Origin: an uncultured Opitutales bacterium
GTDB lineage: Bacteria > Verrucomicrobiota > Verrucomicrobiia > Opitutales > Seribacteraceae
Length of the DNA: 64,000 bases
NCBI GenBank assembly: GCA_943789375.1
Contig: CALSTX010000003.1
Location: 62,001-126,000, forward strand
Direction of reading: 5' to 3'
Under the pieces are notes generated by a model. The model searched no databases. It was not told the DNA's origin and worked only from the letters and a program-made list of their open reading frames with translations. Below, piece after piece: positions 18,131-26,160 of this stretch. The stretch's first letter is position 1, and every line of letters starts with the position of its first letter. The position numbers and the translations under genes were made by a program.

Positions 18131-19947
18131 TTTAACTTCTTAATGATTTTCAAAGCTTGCCGGAATTCTTCTTTGAGATTGAGAGTTTTCTGGTCGACCC
18201 CGGCAAATTCATAATCGTCAAACTTAATCAGTAAAAGCCTGACTTTTGAAATTAAATCTTTTTCTTTATTTGCTTTTTCCAGCAGTTCTATCAGCTCGTC
18301 ACTCGATAGTGCATATGGATTCGGATGAGATTGGAGCAGTCCCACCTTGAATTGAATGATAGAACGATAACAGCGAAAGAATTTTTTGGAGTCGTTATAT
18401 GACAAATATTTTTTCAAATCCTTGAGAAATGTAATCTCCTGCTGTTTATGGCTTTGGACACCCCTGTACCTTTTTTTTAACCCAATAAATAAGAGTAAGC
18501 AGAATGCAGCAAGAGGAATGATTTGGGTTATCCAAAAGGCAATGGATTGTAATAAACTGCTGGAAATAAAAGTGTTTTGCCAAACTCCTGGTTCACTCTC
18601 TGTCTGAAAAAGGTCTTGGGTGGTAAATCTTTTGGAAGAAGGCACAGCTTCACCTACAGATCTCGTATTCCCTTGATCAACCCATTTTTCTCCTGGGTCA
18701 ACTCGTAAGGGGTGCTCGACCGAGCTTATGGATTGGTATTTCTCGAGATCAGGGTCAAAGTATGAGAAGTAAAGTGTAGGGACTTTTAAGAGGCCTGGTG
18801 TGAGAGGCGTGATAACATATTCAAAATTTTGTGTACCCTCAAATTTGGTTTGCATGTCTCCTTGAAATGAAAAGGCAGGTGGTCCAATTTTAAAATCCTT
18901 ATTTTTTTCAAAAGAGGGAGCCGGCATAGATGTAAAATTTCCTTTACCCGAAATTGAAAATGTCAACCTAACAGGATCACCGAGTGAAACATGATCACGA
19001 TCAATTTTAGACCTTATTTTAAATGCACCAACAGCTCCGTTAAATTGTGATGGTCTACCAGATTTAGGCAGGGGGCGAACTTCAATCAATTTATTTTCTG
19101 AAGAGACTTTGATCGACTCTTCTCTTCCAAAACCAAAAAAAGGATCGTTAAAAAATGGGCTATTAAATGGAGTGCTTCTCTTGTTGTTGGTTCTTACACG
19201 AACACTGGAATGGTAGGATAGGGAATGGTTTCCTGAAGTTGTTGAAGTGAGCCCAATTTTCCAAGAGTAGGATGTATAATTCTTGTTATATTTTATAACA
19301 TTTCTTTTTTCTGCAGGTTGGCCAAATTCAGTGGCTGAAAAAGCTTCGCTTTGTTTGACGGGAGCGTTTTCGATTCTAGTGAAAGGCATCCGGTCCCAAA
19401 GAAACAAGCCAACATTAGAAACAATTGTTTCACCCTCATAAACATACTCTCGAGGCATAGAGAATTCAATGAATGCCGCCTGTTTGAGGTCTTGTTGTTG
19501 CTGGTTTTGTTTTTGTTGATTTTCGATATCTAGCTGCGTTGGTGCAAGAACTCTAAGTGTCGCTGCTGGCACAGTTTGAGGTTGGCCATCAATCATAATT
19601 GGCCATGCAGGAATAGTAAATATACCCTTCTGGGTAGGGCGTGTGGAAAAACTCAATTCAAGTTTTATTGAAGTGACCCCATTGATAAGGCTGACCTTGC
19701 GAAAAGTTTTTGGATTATTTGAAATTTCTAGGCCGGGAACATTAGGAATAGAACCTTTTGGCGAGTTTTGAGAACCTTGAATAATAATTTTGTAGGCACT
19801 ACTATTACTCAAAGTCACGGCTGAAGGTTCAAAGTATGCTTCGATTTGCACTTGTGGTTGCTGCCCAGAGGATGCAGTAAGCATACTTAAAGCAAAGATA
19901 TAGTATGTGAGCGTCTTAAAGCAGAAATATCGGTGGAGTAGATTCAT
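18127..19947 (-). CDS. batD: BatD-like oxygen-tolerance protein
   Basis: A 606-residue exported protein: N-terminal signal (YYIFALSMLTASSGQ), an extracytoplasmic Ig-like beta domain with the family motifs VQIEAYFEPSAVTLSNSSAY and FTIPAWPIMIDGQ, a second beta domain after about 280 (FKIRSKIDRDHVSLGDPVRL), a late membrane segment (QSIAFWITQIIPLAAFCLLLFIGL, about 470-490) and a cytoplasmic helical tail. BatD sits with the VWA proteins BatA/BatB and is thought to form a membrane complex with them. It begins one base after batB ends, and batE overlaps its stop. Confidence 0.88.
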   Translation of the reverse strand: MNLLHRYFCFKTLTYYIFALSMLTASSGQQPQVQIEAYFEPSAVTLSNSSAYKIIIQGSQNSPKGSIPNVPGLEISNNPKTFRKVSLINGVTSIKLELSFSTRPTQKGIFTIPAWPIMIDGQPQTVPAATLRVLAPTQLDIENQQKQNQQQQDLKQAAFIEFSMPREYVYEGETIVSNVGLFLWDRMPFTRIENAPVKQSEAFSATEFGQPAEKRNVIKYNKNYTSYSWKIGLTSTTSGNHSLSYHSSVRVRTNNKRSTPFNSPFFNDPFFGFGREESIKVSSENKLIEVRPLPKSGRPSQFNGAVGAFKIRSKIDRDHVSLGDPVRLTFSISGKGNFTSMPAPSFEKNKDFKIGPPAFSFQGDMQTKFEGTQNFEYVITPLTPGLLKVPTLYFSYFDPDLEKYQSISSVEHPLRVDPGEKWVDQGNTRSVGEAVPSSKRFTTQDLFQTESEPGVWQNTFISSSLLQSIAFWITQIIPLAAFCLLLFIGLKKRYRGVQSHKQQEITFLKDLKKYLSYNDSKKFFRCYRSIIQFKVGLLQSHPNPYALSSDELIELLEKANKEKDLISKVRLLLIKFDDYEFAGVDQKTLNLKEEFRQALKIIKKLK

Positions 19948-22359
19948 TTAGTAGTCTCTCCCATTTTTCAAAATTCCAGCTGGACGCAAGGCTTGCTCAA
20001 GAGGCTCACTTTTTGATTCCGTTTCTTGAAGAAGCCTTTCATACAAGGCATTGATTTCTTGTGGCACTTGGTCCGCTTGTGACTCACTTTCTTGATTTTC
20101 AGAGTTTTCTTCTTCCTCTTCCCCCTGATTTTCAGGTTTGGCTTGTTCCTGCGGGGAAGATTGCGGTTCACCTTGTTGGTTTGATTTATCGTGAACTCCA
20201 AAATTGAGATTATCTGACTGAGACCCAAAATCAACCCAGGTCAGGTAGGCTTTTCTTTCTTCGATCGGGTAAGTTATATTGGCATCAGAGTTTTCCAAAG
20301 CAATGTGCACTGAATGTTGACCTGGTGGGACAGGAAAATGAAATCTCCCATCCTGTGACGGTTTGATTGAAGTCTCATTTTCATCCAGCTGAAAGTTTCC
20401 GTTGGTATCGAGAAAAACTGAAGCAGCAGAGTAGCCAGTTTCATTTGTATCTCTGTGGCCATTAGCATTCTTGTCCGCCCAAATTTCACCCTTTATAGTC
20501 GGAGCAGTTCGATAGGGAATCAGTAAGGAGTAGGATCCGGCTTTTCTGAAATCTAATAAATGATTTCTTACAGTAGATGAGTTGAGCGGGGGAGGAGGGG
20601 GGGGGAAGAGAGGAACCAAATAACTATTTTGAGTGAGATTCTGATCAGCGAGTTTTGACGCAATCGTGATATTTGTGGGATAAGTCCCAGAAATCCATTC
20701 AAATATAAAGTTTCCTTCTTGGTTCGTCGGTATTTGGGGTTCTGTGGTTGCATTTAGGTCACCATTATTATCTTTATCCCAAAAAATTATTCCTTTCAGC
20801 CCGGGTTCATTTTTTTGGAGTAGACCATCCCCATTCCTATCTTTCCATATTTTCCCTTTGATTAAGCAAACAAAAGACTGGATTCTTTTTTCAATTTGAT
20901 CCTTGAGCGAATTAAGATTCAGGGAAGCTTTTTCATTCCCATCCAATTCATAAGCAGACTCGTAAAAGCCCAAGGCTTTTTCCCAAGTTTTTCTAGCTTC
21001 TGTGACATTTTGTTGATCTAAATGAAAATTGGTTTTTTCGTAATAAATATTTCCAAGCCCGTTAAGAGCGATTGACTGAAGACTTGGGTCATCTACGGAC
21101 GAGTCTACGGAACTCTCGAGAAATTTTTCTGCTTCCTGTAAATATTCGGCTTCGAGGTGGGCAAGTCCTGTGTTTAATAAAAGCTTGGAGTCAACTTCTT
21201 TACCCGAGCTTCTAGAGGCATTAATTTCAAGCTCATAAAATTGAGCCGCCTTGTCAGCATTCCCTCGATCTAGTTCCTCCTCCGCTCTTTCTATGTTATC
21301 TCTCTTGAAACAACCGAGGAAAAGAAAAAAAGGCAGAGTTTTTAAAGCCAAGTTTTTCCCATATTTTTTGGCATTAGGCACAAGGGTGTCCAAAAAAAGA
21401 AAAAGTAGTGCCAGCAGTACAAAAGGTTGAAACCTTTCAATTGGTAAGCTTGTCGATAATTGTTCTTTTTTTCGCTTTTGACCAATGCTTTGTAGAATCT
21501 CAAAAGCTTTGGCTAGTCCTTCTCCCGTTGGTCCAAGATTGAAATATCTCCCCTTGGTCGCCTTGGCTATTTTTTGAAGGGATCCAGGATCCATCTTCGT
21601 AACAATTATTTCCCCATTTCTATCTTTAAGGAAATTTTTGGCAGGCATATGAAACGGGTCGGTTGGGATAAAAGAACCTTCTGGAGAACCCACTCCAATC
21701 GTGTAAATTTTAATTCCTTCTGCTTGGGCTTTCTTGGCCCTTTTTAAGCCTTCACCTTCTAAGTCTTCTCCATCTGAAAGAAGAATTAAGAATCGATCAT
21801 TGTCGTCTTTGGCAAATGATCTGGAAGCTTCATCAATAGGTAACGCTAAATTGGTACCAGGTGTTTTAATAATACCGGCGTCTAGGTCCTCTAAAGTTTT
21901 TAGAAAAGCCTGGTGATCTAAAGTCAGAGGACATTGTAGGAAAGAGGATCCTGAAAAGGCAATAAGTCCGAGCCGGTCACTTTTTACTTTTTCCAACAAG
22001 TTCCGGATGCCAAGTTTAACCCGTTCGAGCCTGTTCGGGTTAACATCTCGTGAAAGCATGCTTTTAGATACATCCACAGCAATTAAAATGTCTATTCCGC
22101 GGGGTGTGGCTAATCTCTGCTTTGTACCCCACTGAGGTCTTGCCAATGCAATGAATGACAATATGAGGGCAAGGGCAATTAACAACAGCTTTAGGTTGCG
22201 TTGTGTGAGGGAGGACTTGGGGACTAGTTTTTTTAAATGTTTTTGAGCAATAAGAGTTCGAAGTCTTTTCTGCTTTGCTTTTTCGGAGAATCGAAAGAGG
22301 AGCAAAATGAACAGGAGGATAATGGCCCCTAAATAAAGAATTTCAATTTCGGCTACCAT
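19948..22359 (-). CDS. batB: BatB-BatC fusion with SdrD-like B domains
   Basis: An 803-residue fusion. N-terminal membrane segment, then a von Willebrand A domain with the MIDAS motif DVSKSM (about 93-98), GSSFLQCPLTLD and LILLSDGEDLEG. A membrane segment at about 315-335 closes the BatB part. Then TPR-type repeats (about 345-490, BatC-like) and two SdrD-B-like segments with calcium-loop-style repeats: KIWKDRNGDGLLQKNEPGL near 500 and GEIWADKNANGHRDTNETG near 623. A proline run between them is encoded by a C9 tract. The acidic, Gln/Glu-rich C-terminus is low complexity. The gene starts 2 nt after batA ends. Sdr-type segments on a Bat protein are unusual. Confidence 0.85.
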   Translation of the reverse strand: MVAEIEILYLGAIILLFILLLFRFSEKAKQKRLRTLIAQKHLKKLVPKSSLTQRNLKLLLIALALILSFIALARPQWGTKQRLATPRGIDILIAVDVSKSMLSRDVNPNRLERVKLGIRNLLEKVKSDRLGLIAFSGSSFLQCPLTLDHQAFLKTLEDLDAGIIKTPGTNLALPIDEASRSFAKDDNDRFLILLSDGEDLEGEGLKRAKKAQAEGIKIYTIGVGSPEGSFIPTDPFHMPAKNFLKDRNGEIIVTKMDPGSLQKIAKATKGRYFNLGPTGEGLAKAFEILQSIGQKRKKEQLSTSLPIERFQPFVLLALLFLFLDTLVPNAKKYGKNLALKTLPFFLFLGCFKRDNIERAEEELDRGNADKAAQFYELEINASRSSGKEVDSKLLLNTGLAHLEAEYLQEAEKFLESSVDSSVDDPSLQSIALNGLGNIYYEKTNFHLDQQNVTEARKTWEKALGFYESAYELDGNEKASLNLNSLKDQIEKRIQSFVCLIKGKIWKDRNGDGLLQKNEPGLKGIIFWDKDNNGDLNATTEPQIPTNQEGNFIFEWISGTYPTNITIASKLADQNLTQNSYLVPLFPPPPPPLNSSTVRNHLLDFRKAGSYSLLIPYRTAPTIKGEIWADKNANGHRDTNETGYSAASVFLDTNGNFQLDENETSIKPSQDGRFHFPVPPGQHSVHIALENSDANITYPIEERKAYLTWVDFGSQSDNLNFGVHDKSNQQGEPQSSPQEQAKPENQGEEEEENSENQESESQADQVPQEINALYERLLQETESKSEPLEQALRPAGILKNGRDY

Positions 22360-22361
22360 CT

Positions 22362-23420
22362 TTACGGAATTTTCATTAACAAAGTTCTAGCCAAAACAAA
22401 TTCTAGTAAAAGGAACAGGATGGCAAGTATGAGAGTCCACTGAAAAAGGTCATCAAAAAGTGCGTTCACATGAATTTTAACTTCGGTTTTTTCAAGCCTA
22501 TCAATTTCTTCATAAATCGAACGAAGTGATTCCCTATTTTTAGCTTCGTAAAAGCGGGCATCAGTCTTGGAGGAAATCTTTTTTAATATTTCTTTATCGA
22601 CGGGGTAATCAGCGACCTGAATGACAGGTCTGCCATTGGCATATCGCATTAGATCTTTTGTGGATGGGTCAAATAAGTAAGTCTTAGTCCGACTATTTGT
22701 CCCAATGGCAATGGTGTAAATCTTGATTTTGTCTTGCAAGGCACCTTCCGCAAAAACGAGAGGGCTGTGTTGTGGCGCAGGCTCGTCTTTACCATCTGTT
22801 AAAAGAATCAAGATTTTCGATTTTGATTCCAAGGGTCTTAGGCGGTTAATCCCCTCGGCGAGGGCAGAACCAATGTTAGTCCCAGTCTGATGGGTTAATC
22901 CGACCCGAAGGCGGGCAAGATTTTTTTGTAAATGTTCTTTGTCCAGGGTTAACGCACTGACCAGATAGGGATTCACGGAAAAAGCAACCACCCCAATGCG
23001 GTCATATGTTCTCTTTTTAATAAAGTCTTGAAGCACATCTTTGACTACATCTAAACGCGTGACTTCTCCGATTTCCGAATCACTCATGTCTAGTGCAAGC
23101 ATGGAAGCAGAGAGGTCGACTGCTAATACAATATCAACCCCACTGGATTCGATCGTCTCTGTACTCTGATCAAGTTGAGGACGTGCAAGGGAAAGAATGA
23201 GTAAAAAAAGACAGCAGTAGCGAAAAAACATGAGGATCCACAAGTATCTTTCTCTTCCAGTATTCTTTACTTTTTCAATCTTGGAAAGACTTGAAAAACG
23301 AACAGTCAGAGAGGTCGAACCCCTCTTACTTCGAATCCAAATTAAGATTGGAATTACTAAAAGCAGGAAAAGCCAATACGGCTCGGCAAAGCGTAAATTT
23401 TGCAGCACTGTAAGGATCAT
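22362..23420 (-). CDS. batA: BatA-like von Willebrand A membrane protein
   Basis: A 352-residue protein with two N-terminal membrane helices (YWLFLLLVIPILIWI and LWILMFFRYCCLFLLILSLA), a VWA domain carrying the MIDAS pattern DLSASM (about 103-108), TGTNIGSAL and LILLTDGKDEPA, and a C-terminal helix (WTLILAILFLLLEFVLA). It is the BatA partner of BatB in the aerotolerance complex at the inner membrane. The start overlaps the end of the DUF4381 gene by four bases (ATGA). Confidence 0.9.
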   Translation of the reverse strand: MILTVLQNLRFAEPYWLFLLLVIPILIWIRSKRGSTSLTVRFSSLSKIEKVKNTGRERYLWILMFFRYCCLFLLILSLARPQLDQSTETIESSGVDIVLAVDLSASMLALDMSDSEIGEVTRLDVVKDVLQDFIKKRTYDRIGVVAFSVNPYLVSALTLDKEHLQKNLARLRVGLTHQTGTNIGSALAEGINRLRPLESKSKILILLTDGKDEPAPQHSPLVFAEGALQDKIKIYTIAIGTNSRTKTYLFDPSTKDLMRYANGRPVIQVADYPVDKEILKKISSKTDARFYEAKNRESLRSIYEEIDRLEKTEVKIHVNALFDDLFQWTLILAILFLLLEFVLARTLLMKIP

Positions 23421-24028
23421 TTTGTTTGAAGGTTCAGATTGCTTTGAAGATCTGATTCTTTTTGTTCTTCCTCAAGTTTTTGCTTGGTATCTTTGACGAA
23501 ATTCAGGGCTACATGCACTAATTGTTTGGTTGTTTCCTCCGTAACCTGCTTCTTTGAGTATTTGATTTGGTCCCCTTGTTGAATGAAATCTTGCAGTGTT
23601 TCCTCATAGCGATTTTTGAAAAAGGAATGACTTGCAATCTCACGCATAAATTCTTCCCCCGTTAATTCCATAGCTGGTAAATTAAAAAGTCTTTCTACAT
23701 AAACTCTCAGGATTTCAGATAATCTAAAAACCAAGGGCTTGGGGGCGATTGACTTCTTTCTTTGTAAATCAGAAATCGCTTGCAGCGCATCTTCGTATGG
23801 GTCCGAGGGTGCATCTTCTACCTTTACATCAACTTTTTCTTTTTTCTTTTTTAAAAAATACCATACTGCCAGCCCCATTAAAATTACAGCAAGGAGTACT
23901 AGAATAGTAATCAGATTTTCTTTTAAAATTTCGTTTAATGACTTAAAAATTGGAAGTGGTGCATCCTTTTGGACATTATCGTCTAATAGATAATCTGCAG
24001 TGGTTTGGGCAATGGAGGCAATTAACAT
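23417..24028 (-). CDS. DUF4381-like membrane protein of the bat operon
   Basis: A 203-residue protein with one membrane helix (ITILVLLAVILMGLAVWYFL, about 36-56) followed by a charged cytoplasmic helical region (SEILRVYVERLFNLPAMELTGEEF, then a Lys/Glu-rich tail). This matches the small DUF4381-type proteins that sit between the DUF58 protein and BatA in bat operons. Role unknown, presumably part of the same membrane complex. It overlaps the DUF58 gene by one base and batA by four. Confidence 0.75.
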   Translation of the reverse strand: MLIASIAQTTADYLLDDNVQKDAPLPIFKSLNEILKENLITILVLLAVILMGLAVWYFLKKKKEKVDVKVEDAPSDPYEDALQAISDLQRKKSIAPKPLVFRLSEILRVYVERLFNLPAMELTGEEFMREIASHSFFKNRYEETLQDFIQQGDQIKYSKKQVTEETTKQLVHVALNFVKDTKQKLEEEQKESDLQSNLNLQTK

Positions 24029-24960
24029 TATCGGTTCCTCCTGCTTTTTCTCATTTGAAAGAATTCTTTAAGAATCTTTACGAAATCTGATTCAGTGGAG
24101 AACGAGAACAAATCAATTCCTCGTCTTTTGAGTCTCTGTTCAAATCGGGTACGGGTTTCGCTAGATAACTTGGCGAATTCTTGAGTGAAACCCTCCCTGC
24201 TCGTGTCCACCACAATAGTTTCTCCGGTTTCAGAATCTTCTAAATGTATGATTCCAAGCGGAGGGAATGATTTTTCGTAACGGTCAAACACATGACCGCA
24301 GATCAAATCATGCTTTCTTCGAGTAGATGCAATTTCTTTGAAAAATAGATCTTCTGCCTGTTGTCTTTCTTCTTTGTATTCTGGAATAATAAAATCTGAG
24401 AGAAGGAATACTACAGCTCGTCTGCGCAATACATGATTAATAAACCTGAGCCCACCATTGATATCGGTACCCACATTTTTATTTCGGTGAAACAGGATCT
24501 CGCGCAAGATGCGGAGTACATGCTTTTGTCCCTTGGCAGGTGGAAGGTAAATTTCCACTTCGTTGGAGAAAAGAAGAAGGCTTACCTTATCTCCGTTCCG
24601 ATTTGCGGCGAATGCTAGCAATGCACCGAGCTCTGCAAGTCTCTCTCTTTTGCTTCTTTTCTTTGATCCAAAAGATCCGCTCTCACTGATATCGATAGCC
24701 AATAAAATAGTGAGCTCCCTTTCTTCCCGGAATTGTTTAACAAAGGGCACACCCATTTTGGCAGTCACATTCCAATCAATCGATCTTACCTCATCGCCCG
24801 GTTGATATTCCCGAACTTCTTCAAAATCGATCCCTTGCCCCTTAAATGCACTGTGGTAAGAGCCTGCCAAGGCTTCGGAAACAAGTCGATTCGATCGAAT
24901 TTCTATTTGCCTGACTTGCTTGAGGATATTTCTGGTGAAATCTTGATCCGAATCATCCAT
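24028..24960 (-). CDS. DUF58-domain protein of the moxR-bat operon
   Basis: A 310-residue soluble protein. The signature GSYHSAFKGQGIDFEEVREYQPGDEVRSIDWNVTA (two quoted-length parts, GQGIDFEEVREYQPGDEV and RSIDWNVTAKMG) is diagnostic of DUF58. A VWA-like fold follows (LLAIDISESGSFG, AVVFLLSDFI). These proteins always accompany MoxR ATPases and are thought to be its substrate or adaptor. It starts 35 nt after moxR ends and precedes the DUF4381 gene. Confidence 0.9.
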   Translation of the reverse strand: MDDSDQDFTRNILKQVRQIEIRSNRLVSEALAGSYHSAFKGQGIDFEEVREYQPGDEVRSIDWNVTAKMGVPFVKQFREERELTILLAIDISESGSFGSKKRSKRERLAELGALLAFAANRNGDKVSLLLFSNEVEIYLPPAKGQKHVLRILREILFHRNKNVGTDINGGLRFINHVLRRRAVVFLLSDFIIPEYKEERQQAEDLFFKEIASTRRKHDLICGHVFDRYEKSFPPLGIIHLEDSETGETIVVDTSREGFTQEFAKLSSETRTRFEQRLKRRGIDLFSFSTESDFVKILKEFFQMRKSRRNR

Positions 24961-24995
24961 AAGTCTTAACCTGCACTAAGGGGTAATAAAATTGC

Positions 24996-26006
24996 TCAGG
25001 GGACAGGAACTGTTTCAAAGATTTTCTTTATAATATCATCACTGGAAATATCTTCAGCTTCGGCCTCATAACTGACAATAATGCGGTGTCGAAGCACATC
25101 GAAACCAATGTCCTTGATGTCTTGGGGTGTTACAAAACTTCTTCCTTGCATGAAGGCATGGGCTTTGGAGGCAAGTGCGAGGCTTATTGTTGCCCGAGGG
25201 GATGCTCCAAATCTTATAAAAGCACTCAATTCAGATGCGCCAAATTGATCTGGATTCCGAGTGGATTGGACAACATCCACGAGGTAGCCCTTTAATTTAT
25301 CATCTAGGTAGATTTCATCGACAAATTTACGGGATTTGAAAATTGTTTCTGCATCCACAACAGGGCTAACATCATGACGAACGGAAACATTTGCGTTCGA
25401 TTCCAGAATTTTTAATTCTTCATCTCTACTCGGGTAGTCTACCACTAATTTTAGCATGAAGCGATCCATCTGTGCCTCGGGAAGAGGGTAGGTTCCTTCT
25501 TGGTCAATTGGATTTTCTGTAGCAAGCACCAGGAAAGGCTTGGGTAGCATAAAAGTCTCGTCACCAATAGTTACCTGTCTTTCCTGCATACCTTCCAAGA
25601 GAGCGCTTTGTACTTTTGCAGGGGCCCGATTAATTTCATCAGCTAACAGAAGGTTGGTGAAAATAGGCCCTTTTTTCGTGGTGAACTCTCCTTGGTTAGG
25701 GCTGTAGATTAAGGTGCCCACCACATCTGCCGGTAAAAGGTCTGGAGTGAACTGTATGCGCTTAAAATCAGCCCGTATACATTGGGAGAGAGTTTTGACT
25801 GCCAAGGTTTTAGCAAGTCCGGGAACCCCTTCTAAAAGTACATGACCATTTGCGAGTAAACCAAGAATTAAACGGTCTACGAGGTATTTTTGACCGATGA
25901 TGACTCGGCCAATTTCCTGCCGCAGCAGATCTACCCATGCGGCTTCGTTTCGTATTTTTTCCTGTGCTTCAGGAGCAGGAGGTATAGATTTGTTTTCTTC
26001 GCTCAT
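24996..26006 (-). CDS. moxR: MoxR-type AAA+ ATPase
   Basis: First gene of the bat operon, a 336-residue chaperone-like ATPase. Walker A is EGVPGLAKTLAVKTL (about 60-74), Walker B LLADEINRAPAKVQSALLEG (about 121-140), then MQERQVTIGD, the sensor-1 segment LVLATENPIDQEGTYPLPEAQMDRF and a lid domain with FGASPRATISLALASKAHA. MoxR proteins are proposed to assist the folding or metal loading of VWA partners, here BatA and BatB. Divergent from the cyclase gene with a 154-bp shared spacer. Confidence 0.95.
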   Translation of the reverse strand: MSEENKSIPPAPEAQEKIRNEAAWVDLLRQEIGRVIIGQKYLVDRLILGLLANGHVLLEGVPGLAKTLAVKTLSQCIRADFKRIQFTPDLLPADVVGTLIYSPNQGEFTTKKGPIFTNLLLADEINRAPAKVQSALLEGMQERQVTIGDETFMLPKPFLVLATENPIDQEGTYPLPEAQMDRFMLKLVVDYPSRDEELKILESNANVSVRHDVSPVVDAETIFKSRKFVDEIYLDDKLKGYLVDVVQSTRNPDQFGASELSAFIRFGASPRATISLALASKAHAFMQGRSFVTPQDIKDIGFDVLRHRIIVSYEAEAEDISSDDIIKKIFETVPVP

Positions 26007-26160
26007 AATTTTAAATTACAAGAAGTAGAGCGTAAACAATCAGAGGATTTGTCCAAGATAAATCCGAATGTATTTAATTCTGATACTTTTCTTCTTGCCG
26101 ATAACGACATCCAGTGGATTGAATGTGGTATCTTTTTAATAGAACGAAATACGAAAAAGA

